Assembly (NCBI RefSeq): GCF_004570385.1
Contig: NZ_SPQL01000005.1
Span: forward strand, 124,001 to 188,000
Reading direction: 5' to 3'
Length of the DNA stretch: 64,000 bases
Source of the DNA: Blastococcus sp. CT_GayMR19
GTDB taxonomy: Bacteria; Actinomycetota; Actinomycetes; Mycobacteriales; Geodermatophilaceae
Positions within the stretch are counted from its first letter, which is position 1, and every line of letters starts with the position of its first letter. The notes beneath the pieces were generated by a model. It had not been told where the DNA came from. It worked only from the letters and a program-made list of their open reading frames with translations, and did no database searches. The translations under genes were made by a program, and so were the position numbers. Positions 11,191-19,544 of this stretch are shown piece after piece.

Positions 11191-11539
11191 GTCCGGAAGG
11201 GGCCTCTCATGAGCGCGGGTCGTCCAGCAGGCATCAGCGGCGGCCACGGGGTCGTGGTCCGGCCCGGGGCGGCGGTTGTCGCCCGACGCGGTTCAGGATC
11301 TGAATGCAGCTAACCACTCTGTAGTCGATCGGTCACTGTGACGAACCAGTTCTTCGACGCAGTCGCCTCTCTCGTCACACCCGCCTCTGCGGTTCAGCGG
11401 TGACGGATCGTGTCCCCGATTTCACGTACCGTCCGTGACGGCACATCACTGATGGCGGTCTCGTGCCCCGCCGGCGCGATCGAGCGCCCGGACGGTGCGC
11501 CGGAGCTTCTGTGATCGCTCTCCCGAGGAAGGCCGACCT
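11191..11539. other. Divergent intergenic region with two short palindromes
   Basis: This 349-bp stretch separates the DegT operon on the minus strand from the membrane protein gene on the plus strand and holds no convincing gene. It contains two short perfect dyads, TTCAGgatCTGAA at 11292-11304 and GTCACtGTGAC at 11332-11342, which look like operator sites. A TACCGT hexamer at 11427-11432 could be a -10 box for the plus-strand gene, but no clear -35 was found. The region is less GC-rich than its surroundings. Confidence 0.4.
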
Positions 11540-12919
11540 GTGCTCGACACTCGGGCAACCGACGTTCTGGAAACGGGCCAGTCCGCCCCGTCGCGCCTGC
11601 GGCGGGAGCGAGGCCTCATCGGCGCTGCGCTCGCCACCATCGTCTTCCTGCAACCAGCGACGTCGACCTTCCACTACGACGCGGGGTACTACTGGAACCT
11701 GTCGAAGGCCCTGGTCGGCGGTGGCAGCTTCGTCGGCGACGGGGCACTCGCGCTGCGCGGCGTACTCACCGGATTCCTCTACCTGCCCGCGGCCGTGATC
11801 ACCGAGGCCGGGGGGAACTCTCTCGCCGGGATCGCCGTCCTCGCGGAGAACTCGGTCCTCATCGCGGTCATCGGCGTGGTGCTCATCCCCGCGCTGGTGG
11901 CGCTCTGGCGGCCGGTGACCGTGCCGGTCGTGGTCGTCTCGGCTGTCGGGGCCGGAGTCACCCTCGCCGGCTTCGCGCCCTTCCCGTTGACCGATCTCTG
12001 GGCGGCTGCGCTGCTCCTGATCACCGTCATCGCTCTGGGACGACGCACGGCGCCCTGGTTGCTCGTGGCCGGCCTGGCCGGCGGCGCGGCCTTCAACATC
12101 CGCCCGGCGTCGCTCCTTCCGCTGGCCGCCGTCGGGCTGGCGGTCCTCGTGGCCCGCCGCTGGTCCGGCATCCTGTTCGGGCTCGGCGTTGCCGTCGCTC
12201 TCGTCCCCCAGGTGCTGCTCAACGCCTGGCGCGGGAGCACCTGGACGCCCTGGCCGGAGATGACCGGTTTCCTCACCACGCTCCAGTCGTCCTACGCGGC
12301 CTACGTCGTCCGGTACGACACGGTGTTCGCGGGTCCGGTCGGCTCCGGGCCCATCGAGGAACCGCGACGGATGTACTGCAGCCCGGCCATGGCAGAGGCG
12401 GTGAACGGCAATGTCCCGTCGTCGCCGGGCGACCTGGCGGGCACGCTTCTTGCCCACATGCCACAGTCGCTGGTCTTCTCAGCGCAGAAGATCGGTGCGG
12501 CATTGCACTGGCCGCTTGCGACTCCGTACGCAGCGCCGGCCCCCGGCGTGAATGCGCTGTTCGCACTGCTGGTGACAGCCGTGGCCGTGATCGGCGCTGC
12601 GGCGCTGCTGCGACGGGTCGCCCGAGCGGGAAGGGACGCCTCGCTCGCGCAGGCCGCCGCTGTGATCGCGTGGGCATCGTCGGTGGTGACGCTCGCGACG
12701 TCGACGACCGAGGCGAGGTTCGCCCTGACGCTGGTCGTGTTCGGTATCGCCGGGTGCGCACTGCTGGCCGCGGACGGATTCCGGCCGGGCAGTGCCCCGC
12801 CCCGGGCGTGGGTCGCCGGTGCCCTCGTCGCGATCGTGGCCCTCTTCGGAGTGGGTCACATCGGCCTGGGGCACCCGCTCGAGGGCGTCGTCACCGCGGC
12901 GGAGTGTGCCGACAGCTGA
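11540..12919 (+). CDS. Multi-pass membrane protein, GT-C glycosyltransferase-like
   Basis: A 459-residue protein with roughly ten membrane helices. Its first outward loop carries the acidic-aromatic stretch FHYDAGYYWNLSKAL soon after the first helix, which is the position of the catalytic acid in GT-C enzymes such as PMT and ArnT that use lipid-linked sugars. I do not recognise a named family. The GTG at 11540 is chosen because GAGGAAGG lies at 11525-11532, seven bases upstream. It is transcribed away from the DegT-GT2-GtrA operon, and together they would form a make-load-flip-transfer set. The GT-C call rests on topology and one motif only. Confidence 0.6.
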   Translation: MLDTRATDVLETGQSAPSRLRRERGLIGAALATIVFLQPATSTFHYDAGYYWNLSKALVGGGSFVGDGALALRGVLTGFLYLPAAVITEAGGNSLAGIAVLAENSVLIAVIGVVLIPALVALWRPVTVPVVVVSAVGAGVTLAGFAPFPLTDLWAAALLLITVIALGRRTAPWLLVAGLAGGAAFNIRPASLLPLAAVGLAVLVARRWSGILFGLGVAVALVPQVLLNAWRGSTWTPWPEMTGFLTTLQSSYAAYVVRYDTVFAGPVGSGPIEEPRRMYCSPAMAEAVNGNVPSSPGDLAGTLLAHMPQSLVFSAQKIGAALHWPLATPYAAPAPGVNALFALLVTAVAVIGAAALLRRVARAGRDASLAQAAAVIAWASSVVTLATSTTEARFALTLVVFGIAGCALLAADGFRPGSAPPRAWVAGALVAIVALFGVGHIGLGHPLEGVVTAAECADS

Positions 12920-12987
12920 GCCGGGAGGCGCTTCCGCACGCGCGGCTCGTTCCGCGCCTGCCGCGGTGCTCGCCGTGCTGGCGGAGA

Positions 12988-13440
12988 TCAGGGACCGGTG
13001 GAGCGGCACTCCCGGGAGCGGAGCGCCGTGACGTAGTCGGTGGGTGCCCCGGCGGCCTCGGCGGCGTCGGCGATCCCGCCCAGGTGCCGGGCCGAGGGCA
13101 GCCCGCCCTCGAAGGCGTCCAGCACGTAGACGTAGGCCACCGCGTCGCCGGTCAGGGTGTGCACGCGCAGGTGCACCCGGCGGTAGAGGCCCGAGTCGGC
13201 ACCCTCCCAGGCGTCGAGCGCCCGCTCGTCGGCCTCGGTGAGGTCGTAGAGCGCCACGAAGACGGCGTGCTGCTCGTCGGGGACGAGGGTCGCCATCGCC
13301 CCCTCCCAGCCGTACTCCTCGGCCCCGAAGGTGAGCCGCCAGCCCTGGATCCAGCCCGTGCCGGTGTGCGGTGAGGAGGGGCAGCGGCTCAGCATCTGGG
13401 TCGGGTCCATGTTCGACCCGTACGCGGCGTAGAGACCCAT
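12988..13440 (-). CDS. Gamma-glutamylcyclotransferase-like protein (AIG2/GGCT fold)
   Basis: A 150-residue protein starting with MGLYAAYGSNMDP, the YGSN signature of the gamma-glutamylcyclotransferase fold. The likely catalytic acid is Glu79 in DAWEGADSGLYRR, the place of the essential glutamate in GGCT. Such enzymes release 5-oxoproline from gamma-glutamyl amines. The ATG at 13440 is used although the frame is open further upstream, because it matches the family start and has a leaderless-type -10 box seven bases away. It is divergent from lpdA, as is Rv3304 from Rv3303c in M. tuberculosis. Confidence 0.85.
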   Translation of the reverse strand: MGLYAAYGSNMDPTQMLSRCPSSPHTGTGWIQGWRLTFGAEEYGWEGAMATLVPDEQHAVFVALYDLTEADERALDAWEGADSGLYRRVHLRVHTLTGDAVAYVYVLDAFEGGLPSARHLGGIADAAEAAGAPTDYVTALRSRECRSTGP

Positions 13441-13447
13441 TCGGCCG

Positions 13448-13453
13448 AGACTA
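13448..13453 (-). promoter_or_regulatory. -10 box of a leaderless start for the GGCT-like gene
   Basis: TAGTCT on the minus strand lies seven bases before the ATG at 13440, and no ribosome site is present. Confidence 0.5.
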
Positions 13454-13555
13454 ACGACCGGATCCGGCAGGCCCGAGGACGGCGGTTCCACGTTCGGGGG
13501 GCGCGCCGGGGAGAATGACCCCCCGACCGTCCGCTCAGCACCGGGGAAAGGGCCC

Positions 13556-14962
13556 ATGACCCGCATCGTGATCATCGGTGGCGGACCGGCCGGCTACGAA
13601 GCCGCGCTGGTCGCCGCACAGCTCGGGGCCGAGGTCACCGTCGTCGAACGCGACGGCATCGGGGGCGCCAGCGTGCTCACCGACTGCGTCCCCTCGAAGA
13701 CGTTCATCGCCGCCGCCGGCGCCATGACCTCCGTGCGCGACTCCGCCGTCCTCGGGCTGCAGGGCGCCGACCTCGCGACGGTCGCGCTCGACCTGGCCAC
13801 GGTCAACCACCGGGTCAAGGGGCTGGCGATGGCCCAATCGGCCGACATCCACGCCCGCCTGACCGGCGAGGGGGTCCGGATCGTGTCCGGGCAGGGGCGG
13901 CTGGCCGACGAGGTCCGCGGCCTCGCGGCCCACCGCGTGCAGGTGCTGGACGCCGACGGCGCGGTGACCGAGGAGCTGGAGAGCGACGTCGTCCTCATCG
14001 CGACCGGCGCCGACCCGCGGGTGCTGCCCGGTGCCGAGCCCGACGGCGAGCGGATCCTCGACTGGCGCGACGTCTACGACCTCGAGGAGATGCCCGAGCA
14101 CCTCGTCGTCGTCGGCTCCGGCGTGACCGGCGCCGAGTTCGCCTCCGGATACCTCGAGGCCGGCGTCCCGGTCACGCTGGTCTCCTCCCGTGACCAGGTG
14201 CTGCCCGGTGAGGACGCCGACGCGGCGGCGGTGGTCGAGAAGGTCTTCCAGTCCCGCGGCGGACGGATCGCCGAGAAGGGACGGGCTGCGTCGGTCCGGC
14301 GCGCCGAGAAGGGCGTCGTCGTCGAGCTCACCGACGGGCGCACCGTCGAGGGCTCGCACGCGCTGATGACGGTCGGCACGGTGCCGAACACGTCGGGGCT
14401 GAACCTCGAGCACTGCGGGGTCGAGGTGACCTCCGCCGGGCACATCGTCGTCGACCGCGTCTCCCGGACGTCGGTCCCCGGCATCTACGCGGCGGGCGAC
14501 GTCACGGGGGTCTTCCAGCTCGCCTCGGTCGCGGCCATGCAGGGCCGGATCGCCATGTGGCACGCCCTGGGTGAGGCGGTCAGCCCGATCAAGCTGAGGA
14601 CCGTCTCGGCGAACGTGTTCACCCACCCGGAGATCGCCACCGTCGGCGTCCAGGAGAAGACCCTGACCGACGACCAGGACGTCGACGTCGTCCGGCTGCC
14701 GCTGGCCACGAACGCCCGCGCCAAGATGAGCGACCTCCACGACGGTTTCGTGAAGCTGTTCACCCGCCGCTCGACCGGCGTCGTCGTCGGCGGGGTGGTG
14801 GTCGCGCCCGGCGCCTCGGAGCTCGTGCTGCCGATCGCGCTGGCCGTGGCGAAGGGGCTGACCGCGGCCGACCTGGCCAACACCTTCTCCATCTACCCCT
14901 CCCTGTCGGGCTCCATCACCGAGGCCGGCCGGCGGCTGATGGGGGTCGACGACCTGTCCTGA
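13556..14962 (+). CDS. lpdA: NAD(P)H-quinone reductase LpdA (flavoprotein disulfide reductase family)
   Basis: A 468-residue flavoprotein closely resembling M. tuberculosis LpdA (Rv3303c). The FAD fold is at GGGPAGYE (8-15), the NAD(P) fold at VVVGSGVTGAEF, and the second FAD segment at GIYAAGDVTG. The redox loop reads GGASVLTDCVPSK, so only Cys44 of the usual CxxxxC pair remains, and the C-terminus reads YPSLSGSITEAGRRL instead of the HxxxxE motif of dihydrolipoamide dehydrogenases. Both changes are known in LpdA, which reduces quinones rather than lipoamide. The ATG is preceded by a purine-rich GAAAGG. It is divergent from the GGCT-like gene. Confidence 0.92.
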   Translation: MTRIVIIGGGPAGYEAALVAAQLGAEVTVVERDGIGGASVLTDCVPSKTFIAAAGAMTSVRDSAVLGLQGADLATVALDLATVNHRVKGLAMAQSADIHARLTGEGVRIVSGQGRLADEVRGLAAHRVQVLDADGAVTEELESDVVLIATGADPRVLPGAEPDGERILDWRDVYDLEEMPEHLVVVGSGVTGAEFASGYLEAGVPVTLVSSRDQVLPGEDADAAAVVEKVFQSRGGRIAEKGRAASVRRAEKGVVVELTDGRTVEGSHALMTVGTVPNTSGLNLEHCGVEVTSAGHIVVDRVSRTSVPGIYAAGDVTGVFQLASVAAMQGRIAMWHALGEAVSPIKLRTVSANVFTHPEIATVGVQEKTLTDDQDVDVVRLPLATNARAKMSDLHDGFVKLFTRRSTGVVVGGVVVAPGASELVLPIALAVAKGLTAADLANTFSIYPSLSGSITEAGRRLMGVDDLS

Positions 14963-15082
14963 CGCGGGGCCGCTGGGCCCGTTGGGGGTCCAGTGCGCCG
15001 CTGCGACGGATGGGACGGAACTTTCGCCTTCAGAACCGTTCCACGGTGCCGACGGGCGCGAGCACCGCCGATTCAGAAGCAG

Positions 15083-16753
15083 ATGTCTTCTGCTCGGGAC
15101 GCTCTCGCCCCCTCCGGCCGGCTGCTGCGCTCCGTCGTGGTGGCCTCGGCCCTCGTGTGCTCCGCCGCCGTCTCGGCGGTGCTGCCCGGGGCCGTCGCCT
15201 CCGCCGACGAGGCGGCCGGGACCGCGGTCGTCGGTCGGCTCGTGCAGGTCTGGGCCGAGGGAAAGCACGACGACTCCGACCACGCAGCCGGTTCCGCCGC
15301 CGAGCGACCGCTGAGCTACGTCGAGACCAGCGCCGGGGACGCCGTCCGCGTCCCCACCGAGGACGTCGAGGCCTTCGAGGCCGGTGCGACCGTCTCGGTG
15401 ACCGTCGGCGCGCAGGTGGACGACGAGGCCGCGAGCTCCCACGGCGTCGAGCCGGCCCGCGCGGTGCTGGCCAGCAGCTTCCTGGCGGGACCCAGCCAGC
15501 CGACCGCCCCGGCCGCGCCGGTCCGCGGGCTCACGAACGAGGTGACCGTCGTCCTCGTCGCGCCGGCCGGTGCCGAGGAGGACACCACCGTCCTGGCGGA
15601 CGTCGTCCGGGCCGTGGACGGGCCGGTCGCCGACTTCTGGGCCGAGCAGAGCGACGGCGCCATCCGGGTCGGCGTCACGGCGTCGCAGGACTGGACGACG
15701 ACCACGGAGGGATGCGCCGACCCGATGAAGCTGTGGGACGAGGCCGGCGCGAAGGCCGGTTTCCAGCCCGGCCCCGGGAAGCACCTCATGCTGTACGTCA
15801 CCGAGGCGGCGGCGGACTGCGCGTACGCCCTCGCCGAGGTCGGCGGCGACGCCGCGACCGGCGGGCGGCTGTACGTGCGGGACACGCTTCCGTCGGTGAT
15901 CGGCCACGAGCTGGGCCACAACTTCGGCCTGGGGCACTCCTCGGGCCGGCAGTGCGATGCGGCCGTGGAGACCGGCAGCTGCCGCACGGCGGCCTACCGC
16001 GACTACTACGACGTCATGGGGGTCTCCTGGGGCCAGCTCGGCTCGCTGAACGCGGCGCAGGCGGCGCGGCTGGACGTGCTGCCCGAGGCCCAGGTGCAGT
16101 CGCTGTCGGGCCAGAGCCCGACCACGACCGTCACCCTGGCGCCGCTGGGTGGCCGGGTCGGCACGCGCGCGGTGCGGCTGACCGACGCCGACGGCATCGA
16201 CTACTGGCTCGAGTACCGGACGGCGACCGCCCGCGACGCGTGGCTCGGGACGGGGAACTCCTACCGGCTGGACTCCGGCGTGCTGCTGCGCCAGGCCGGC
16301 ACGAACCTGCCCGACACCTCCCTGCTCCTGGACGGCACGCCGGCGGCCGCCGCCGACTGGGACGCCGACCTGCAGTCGGCGCTCCCGGTCGGCGCCGCCG
16401 TCCCGGTCTCCGGCGGGAACTTCACCGTGGTGGTCCGCAGCGTATCGGCCGCGGGCGCCGTCATCGACATCACGCCCGCGCCGACGGCGGCGGGCAGCCC
16501 GGCGCCGCAGCCGCGCACCGGCCGTGGCCAGGTGCTGCCCGGCGTGACGGTCGCCGAGGGTGCCGCCCCGGCCGTCCTCCCGTTCACGGCCCCGGAGTTC
16601 GCCCCGGCCCGGTCGGGCACGCCGTTCCTGGAGCCGGCCGCCGGGACGACGTGGGGCGCCGGATGGCTCGTGCCGGCTGCCGGGTCGGTGCTGGTCGGGG
16701 CCGCGCTGGTCGGCCTCCGCATCGCCCGGAAGCCGCGGATCCGGGTCCGCTGA
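15083..16753 (+). CDS. Secreted, membrane-anchored zinc protease of the metzincin type
   Basis: A 556-residue exported protein. It has a signal peptide (hydrophobic residues 17-36, likely cut after AVASA at 41), a zinc site HELGHNFGLGH at residues 275-285 that fits the metzincin pattern HExxHxxGxxH, and a Met-turn YDVMG with Met312. Four cysteines around the site may form disulfides. The C-terminus has one hydrophobic helix followed by RIARKPRIRVR, so the protein is probably held in the membrane with its catalytic part outside; I see no LPxTG sorting motif. The substrate is unknown. The gene ends nine bases before the convergent accA gene. Confidence 0.85.
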   Translation: MSSARDALAPSGRLLRSVVVASALVCSAAVSAVLPGAVASADEAAGTAVVGRLVQVWAEGKHDDSDHAAGSAAERPLSYVETSAGDAVRVPTEDVEAFEAGATVSVTVGAQVDDEAASSHGVEPARAVLASSFLAGPSQPTAPAAPVRGLTNEVTVVLVAPAGAEEDTTVLADVVRAVDGPVADFWAEQSDGAIRVGVTASQDWTTTTEGCADPMKLWDEAGAKAGFQPGPGKHLMLYVTEAAADCAYALAEVGGDAATGGRLYVRDTLPSVIGHELGHNFGLGHSSGRQCDAAVETGSCRTAAYRDYYDVMGVSWGQLGSLNAAQAARLDVLPEAQVQSLSGQSPTTTVTLAPLGGRVGTRAVRLTDADGIDYWLEYRTATARDAWLGTGNSYRLDSGVLLRQAGTNLPDTSLLLDGTPAAAADWDADLQSALPVGAAVPVSGGNFTVVVRSVSAAGAVIDITPAPTAAGSPAPQPRTGRGQVLPGVTVAEGAAPAVLPFTAPEFAPARSGTPFLEPAAGTTWGAGWLVPAAGSVLVGAALVGLRIARKPRIRVR

Positions 16754-16762
16754 CCGCTGGGC

Positions 16763-18520
16763 CTATCCGGCGGCGTCGGCGATCGTGCAGATGACCGCGC
16801 CGCTGGTGACAGCGGCTCCCACCTCGGCCGAGAGGCCCGAGACCGTGCCCGCCTTGTGCGCGGCGATCGGCTGCTCCATCTTCATCGCCTCGAGGACGAC
16901 GATCAGGTCGCCGGCCTCCACGGTCGCGCCGTCCTCGACGGCGACCTTGACGATCGTGCCCTGCATCGGCGACGTCAGGTCATCCCCCGAGGCGGCCGAG
17001 CCGCCGTGCCCGCCCCCGCGTCTGCGGGGCTTGGCCGCCGCACCCGGGGCGGTCCCTCCGGCCGCCAGCCCGGCGGGCAGGGAGACCTCGAGCCGCCGTC
17101 CGCCGACCTCGACGACGACGGTCTGCCGGGGCGCCTCCTCGTCCTGCTCCGCCGGCGCGGCGTCGTAGGGCTGCACCTGGTTGTCCCACTCGGTCTCGAT
17201 CCAGCGCGTGTGCACCGAGAACGGCTCGCTGATGAACGCCTCGTCCCGGACGACCGCCCGGTGGAAGGGGATCACCGTGGGCATGCCCTCGACGATCAGC
17301 TCGTCGAGTGCCCGGCGGGCGCGCTGGAGCGCCTCCTCGCGGGTCGCGCCGGTGACGATGAGCTTGGCCAGCATCGAGTCGAACGCCCCCGCGACCTCGC
17401 CGCCCGTCGCCACGCCGGAGTCCCAGCGCACGCCGGGCCCCTGCGGGATCTCCAGGCGCTGGACCGGCCCCGGGGCCGGCATGAAGTTGCGGCCGGGGTC
17501 CTCGGCGTTGATCCGGAACTCGAAGCTGTGGCCGCGCGGCGCCGGGTCCTCGGTGATCTGCAGCTTCTGGCCGTCGGCGATCCGGAACTGCTGGCGGACC
17601 AGGTCGATGCCGGCGGTCTCCTCGCTGACCGGGTGCTCCACCTGGAGGCGGGTGTTGACCTCGAGGAAGGAGATCGAGCCGTCGTTGCCGACCAGGTACT
17701 CCACGGTGCCGGCGCCGACGTAGTTCGCGCCCCGGCAGATCGCCTTCGCCGAGGAGTGGATCTCGGCCCGCTGCTCATGGGTGAGGAACGGCGCGGGCGC
17801 CTCCTCGACCAGCTTCTGGTTGCGCCGCTGCAGCGAGCAGTCGCGGGTGCCGACGACGACGACGGTGCCGTGCGTGTCGGCCAGCACCTGGGCCTCGACG
17901 TGCCGCGGCTTGTCGAGGAACCGCTCGACGAAGCACTCGCCCCGGCCGAAGGCGGACACGGCCTCGCGGACGGCGGAGTCGAACAGCTCGGGGATCTCCT
18001 CGATGGTCCGGGCGACCTTCAGCCCGCGGCCGCCGCCGCCGAAGGCCGCCTTGATCGCCACCGGCAGCCCGTGCGCTTGCGCGAACGCGACCACCTCGTC
18101 GGCGTCCTTGACCGGGTCCTTGGTGCCCGGGACCAGCGGGGCACCGGCCGCCATGGCGATGTGCCGGGCCTGCACCTTGTCGCCGAGCGCGATGATCGCG
18201 TCGGGGGAGGGGCCGATCCAGGTCAGACCGGCGTCCACGACGGCCTGCGCGAACTCGGCGTTCTCCGACAGGAAGCCGTAGCCGGGGTGGATCGCGTCGG
18301 CGCCCGACGCCTTCGCCGCCTCGATGATCTTGTCGATGACGAGGTAGGAGTCGCCGGGCGTCGTGCCGCCCAGGGCGAAGGCCTCGTCGGCCACCCGCAC
18401 GTGCAGCGCGTCCCGGTCGGGCTCGGCGTAGACGGCGACGCTGGTGAGGCCCTCGTCCTTGCAGGCGCGCGCGACGCGCACCGCGATCTCACCGCGGTTG
18501 GCGATCAGGACCTTCTGCAC
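16763..18520 (-). CDS. Acetyl-/propionyl-CoA carboxylase alpha subunit (biotin carboxylase plus biotin carrier)
   Basis: A 585-residue fusion of biotin carboxylase and biotin carboxyl carrier protein, like AccA3 of mycobacteria. The N-terminus [14 protein letters not shown], the ATP-grasp loop FGGGGRGLK and the active-site [14 protein letters not shown] are clear. The carrier domain ends with EAMKMEQ, with the biotinylated lysine at residue 547, joined by an alanine- and glycine-rich linker. The GTG start has GAGGAAGAG upstream. It carboxylates biotin for the beta subunit encoded at 19545, and BirA at 21269 attaches the biotin. The gene follows maf, accE and accD on the same strand and may be part of their operon. 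Confidence 0.95.
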   Translation of the reverse strand: MQKVLIANRGEIAVRVARACKDEGLTSVAVYAEPDRDALHVRVADEAFALGGTTPGDSYLVIDKIIEAAKASGADAIHPGYGFLSENAEFAQAVVDAGLTWIGPSPDAIIALGDKVQARHIAMAAGAPLVPGTKDPVKDADEVVAFAQAHGLPVAIKAAFGGGGRGLKVARTIEEIPELFDSAVREAVSAFGRGECFVERFLDKPRHVEAQVLADTHGTVVVVGTRDCSLQRRNQKLVEEAPAPFLTHEQRAEIHSSAKAICRGANYVGAGTVEYLVGNDGSISFLEVNTRLQVEHPVSEETAGIDLVRQQFRIADGQKLQITEDPAPRGHSFEFRINAEDPGRNFMPAPGPVQRLEIPQGPGVRWDSGVATGGEVAGAFDSMLAKLIVTGATREEALQRARRALDELIVEGMPTVIPFHRAVVRDEAFISEPFSVHTRWIETEWDNQVQPYDAAPAEQDEEAPRQTVVVEVGGRRLEVSLPAGLAAGGTAPGAAAKPRRRGGGHGGSAASGDDLTSPMQGTIVKVAVEDGATVEAGDLIVVLEAMKMEQPIAAHKAGTVSGLSAEVGAAVTSGAVICTIADAAG

Positions 18521-18599
18521 CGGCGTCTCTTCCTCTCGGGTCGAACCTTCGGACGGTGGTTCGCGGGCCTGGCGCGCAGGACCGCGGGACGGACGACGG

Positions 18600-19208
18600 T
18601 CAGCGGCGCCAGAGATCGGTGATGGCGAGACCCCGCTTGCTCAGCTGGGTGCGCAGGAGGGTCAGCGACAGCCCGACGACCGCGGCGGGGTCGCCCTCGA
18701 CCCGGCGCACGAACGGCGACCCGAGACCGTCGAGGGTGAACGCGCCGGCGACGGCCAGCGGCTCGCCGGTCGCCAGATAGGCCTCCAGCTCCTGCGGGGT
18801 CGGGGAGGCGAAGTAGACGACGGTCGAGGCGACCGCGATGTCGCGGCTGACGACCGAGCCGTCCTGCACGTCGAACAGCGCCTGACCGGTGTGCAGGATC
18901 CCCGAGTGGCCGCTCATCCGCCGCCACCGCTCGCGGGCCTCCGCGGCGTCCGCCGGCTTCCCCAGGGGCTTGCCGGAGAACTCCAGCAGGGAGTCGGCGC
19001 CGATGACCAGCGCGTCCTTCTCGTTCTTCGCCACCTCCGCGGCCTTGGCCGCCGCGAGCAGCGCGACCTGCTCGGCCACCCGGGGTGCGCGCACTGCCGA
19101 CTCGTCGACGCGGCTGACCACCACCTCCGGGGCGAGCCCGGCCTGCCGCAGCAGCGAGAGCCGGGCCGGCGACGCCGAGGCGAGCACGAGCCTGCGTTGC
19201 GTGGTCAT
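18600..19208 (-). CDS. maf: Maf family nucleoside triphosphate pyrophosphatase
   Basis: A 202-residue Maf protein that hydrolyses non-canonical or excess nucleoside triphosphates to monophosphates. The family signature [15 protein letters not shown] is near the N-terminus, with RVDES and GADSLL further on. The ATG at 19208 is used because GGGAGG lies six bases upstream, while the longer open frame has no such site. It overlaps the stop of the epsilon-subunit gene by ATGA at 19205-19208. The position of maf between accE and accA3 is also found in mycobacteria. Confidence 0.92.
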   Translation of the reverse strand: MTTQRRLVLASASPARLSLLRQAGLAPEVVVSRVDESAVRAPRVAEQVALLAAAKAAEVAKNEKDALVIGADSLLEFSGKPLGKPADAAEARERWRRMSGHSGILHTGQALFDVQDGSVVSRDIAVASTVVYFASPTPQELEAYLATGEPLAVAGAFTLDGLGSPFVRRVEGDPAAVVGLSLTLLRTQLSKRGLAITDLWRR

Positions 19209-19417
19209 GCGGGCCTCCCTGATGCCTGCCAGCCGCCGTCGCCGTGGCGCAGCGGGCGGCGGTGGGTTGCTGCGTGGGACGCCCACGCGCCGATCGGCAC
19301 CGGCCGGCGGCGGGTGCGGCGCTGCGACAGGGCGGCCACGACGACGGTCAGCGCGGCCAGGTCTTCCGCCGTCGGCTCGCCCTTGACGACCCGGAGCAGG
19401 GGACGTTCGTCGCTCAC
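19205..19417 (-). CDS. Acyl-CoA carboxylase epsilon subunit
   Basis: A 70-residue protein beginning MSDERPLLRVVKGEPTAED, the signature of the small epsilon subunit (AccE) that stabilises actinobacterial acyl-CoA carboxylase complexes such as AccA3-AccD5-AccE5. It sits between the beta-subunit gene, from which it is separated by 127 bp with two hairpins, and maf, which it overlaps by four bases. The C-terminal half is basic and low in complexity, as usual for this subunit. Confidence 0.88.
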   Translation of the reverse strand: MSDERPLLRVVKGEPTAEDLAALTVVVAALSQRRTRRRPVPIGAWASHAATHRRPLRHGDGGWQASGRPA

Positions 19418-19428
19418 GACGGACTCCC

Positions 19429-19528
19429 GGTGTCGTCCGGAGTGGAGGCCCGAAGGGTCTCCGGGATCGGACGACGAAGCGGCTCCACGCAGGTGGGGGA
19501 CGGCACCTGGTCGCGGTGTCGTCCGGAG
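19429..19528. repeat. Direct repeat of 14 bp flanking the accD-accE gap
   Basis: GGTGTCGTCCGGAG occurs at 19429-19442 and again at 19515-19528, 86 bp apart, within the gap between the beta- and epsilon-subunit genes. The right copy overlaps a hairpin. No function is known to me. Confidence 0.5.
19445..19463 (-). terminator. Hairpin before the epsilon-subunit gene
   Basis: GGAGGCCC, loop GAA, GGGTCTCC: an eight-pair stem with one G-T pair, without a T-run. It is the second of two hairpins between accD and accE and could weaken read-through or mark an mRNA processing point. Confidence 0.4.
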
Positions 19529-19535
19529 GACGACA
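19517..19535 (-). terminator. Hairpin just after the accD stop codon
   Basis: TGTCGTCC, loop GGA, GGACGACA: a perfect eight-pair stem nine bases after the accD stop on the minus strand. There is no T-run, so it may be an attenuator or an RNA-stabilising 3' end rather than a full terminator. Confidence 0.45.
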
Positions 19536-19544
19536 GTGTCATCG

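Noticed and set aside
19209-19286. Longer N-terminus for Maf
   Set aside because: The added residues are proline- and arginine-rich and unlike the family; the ATG at 19208 has a strong ribosome site.
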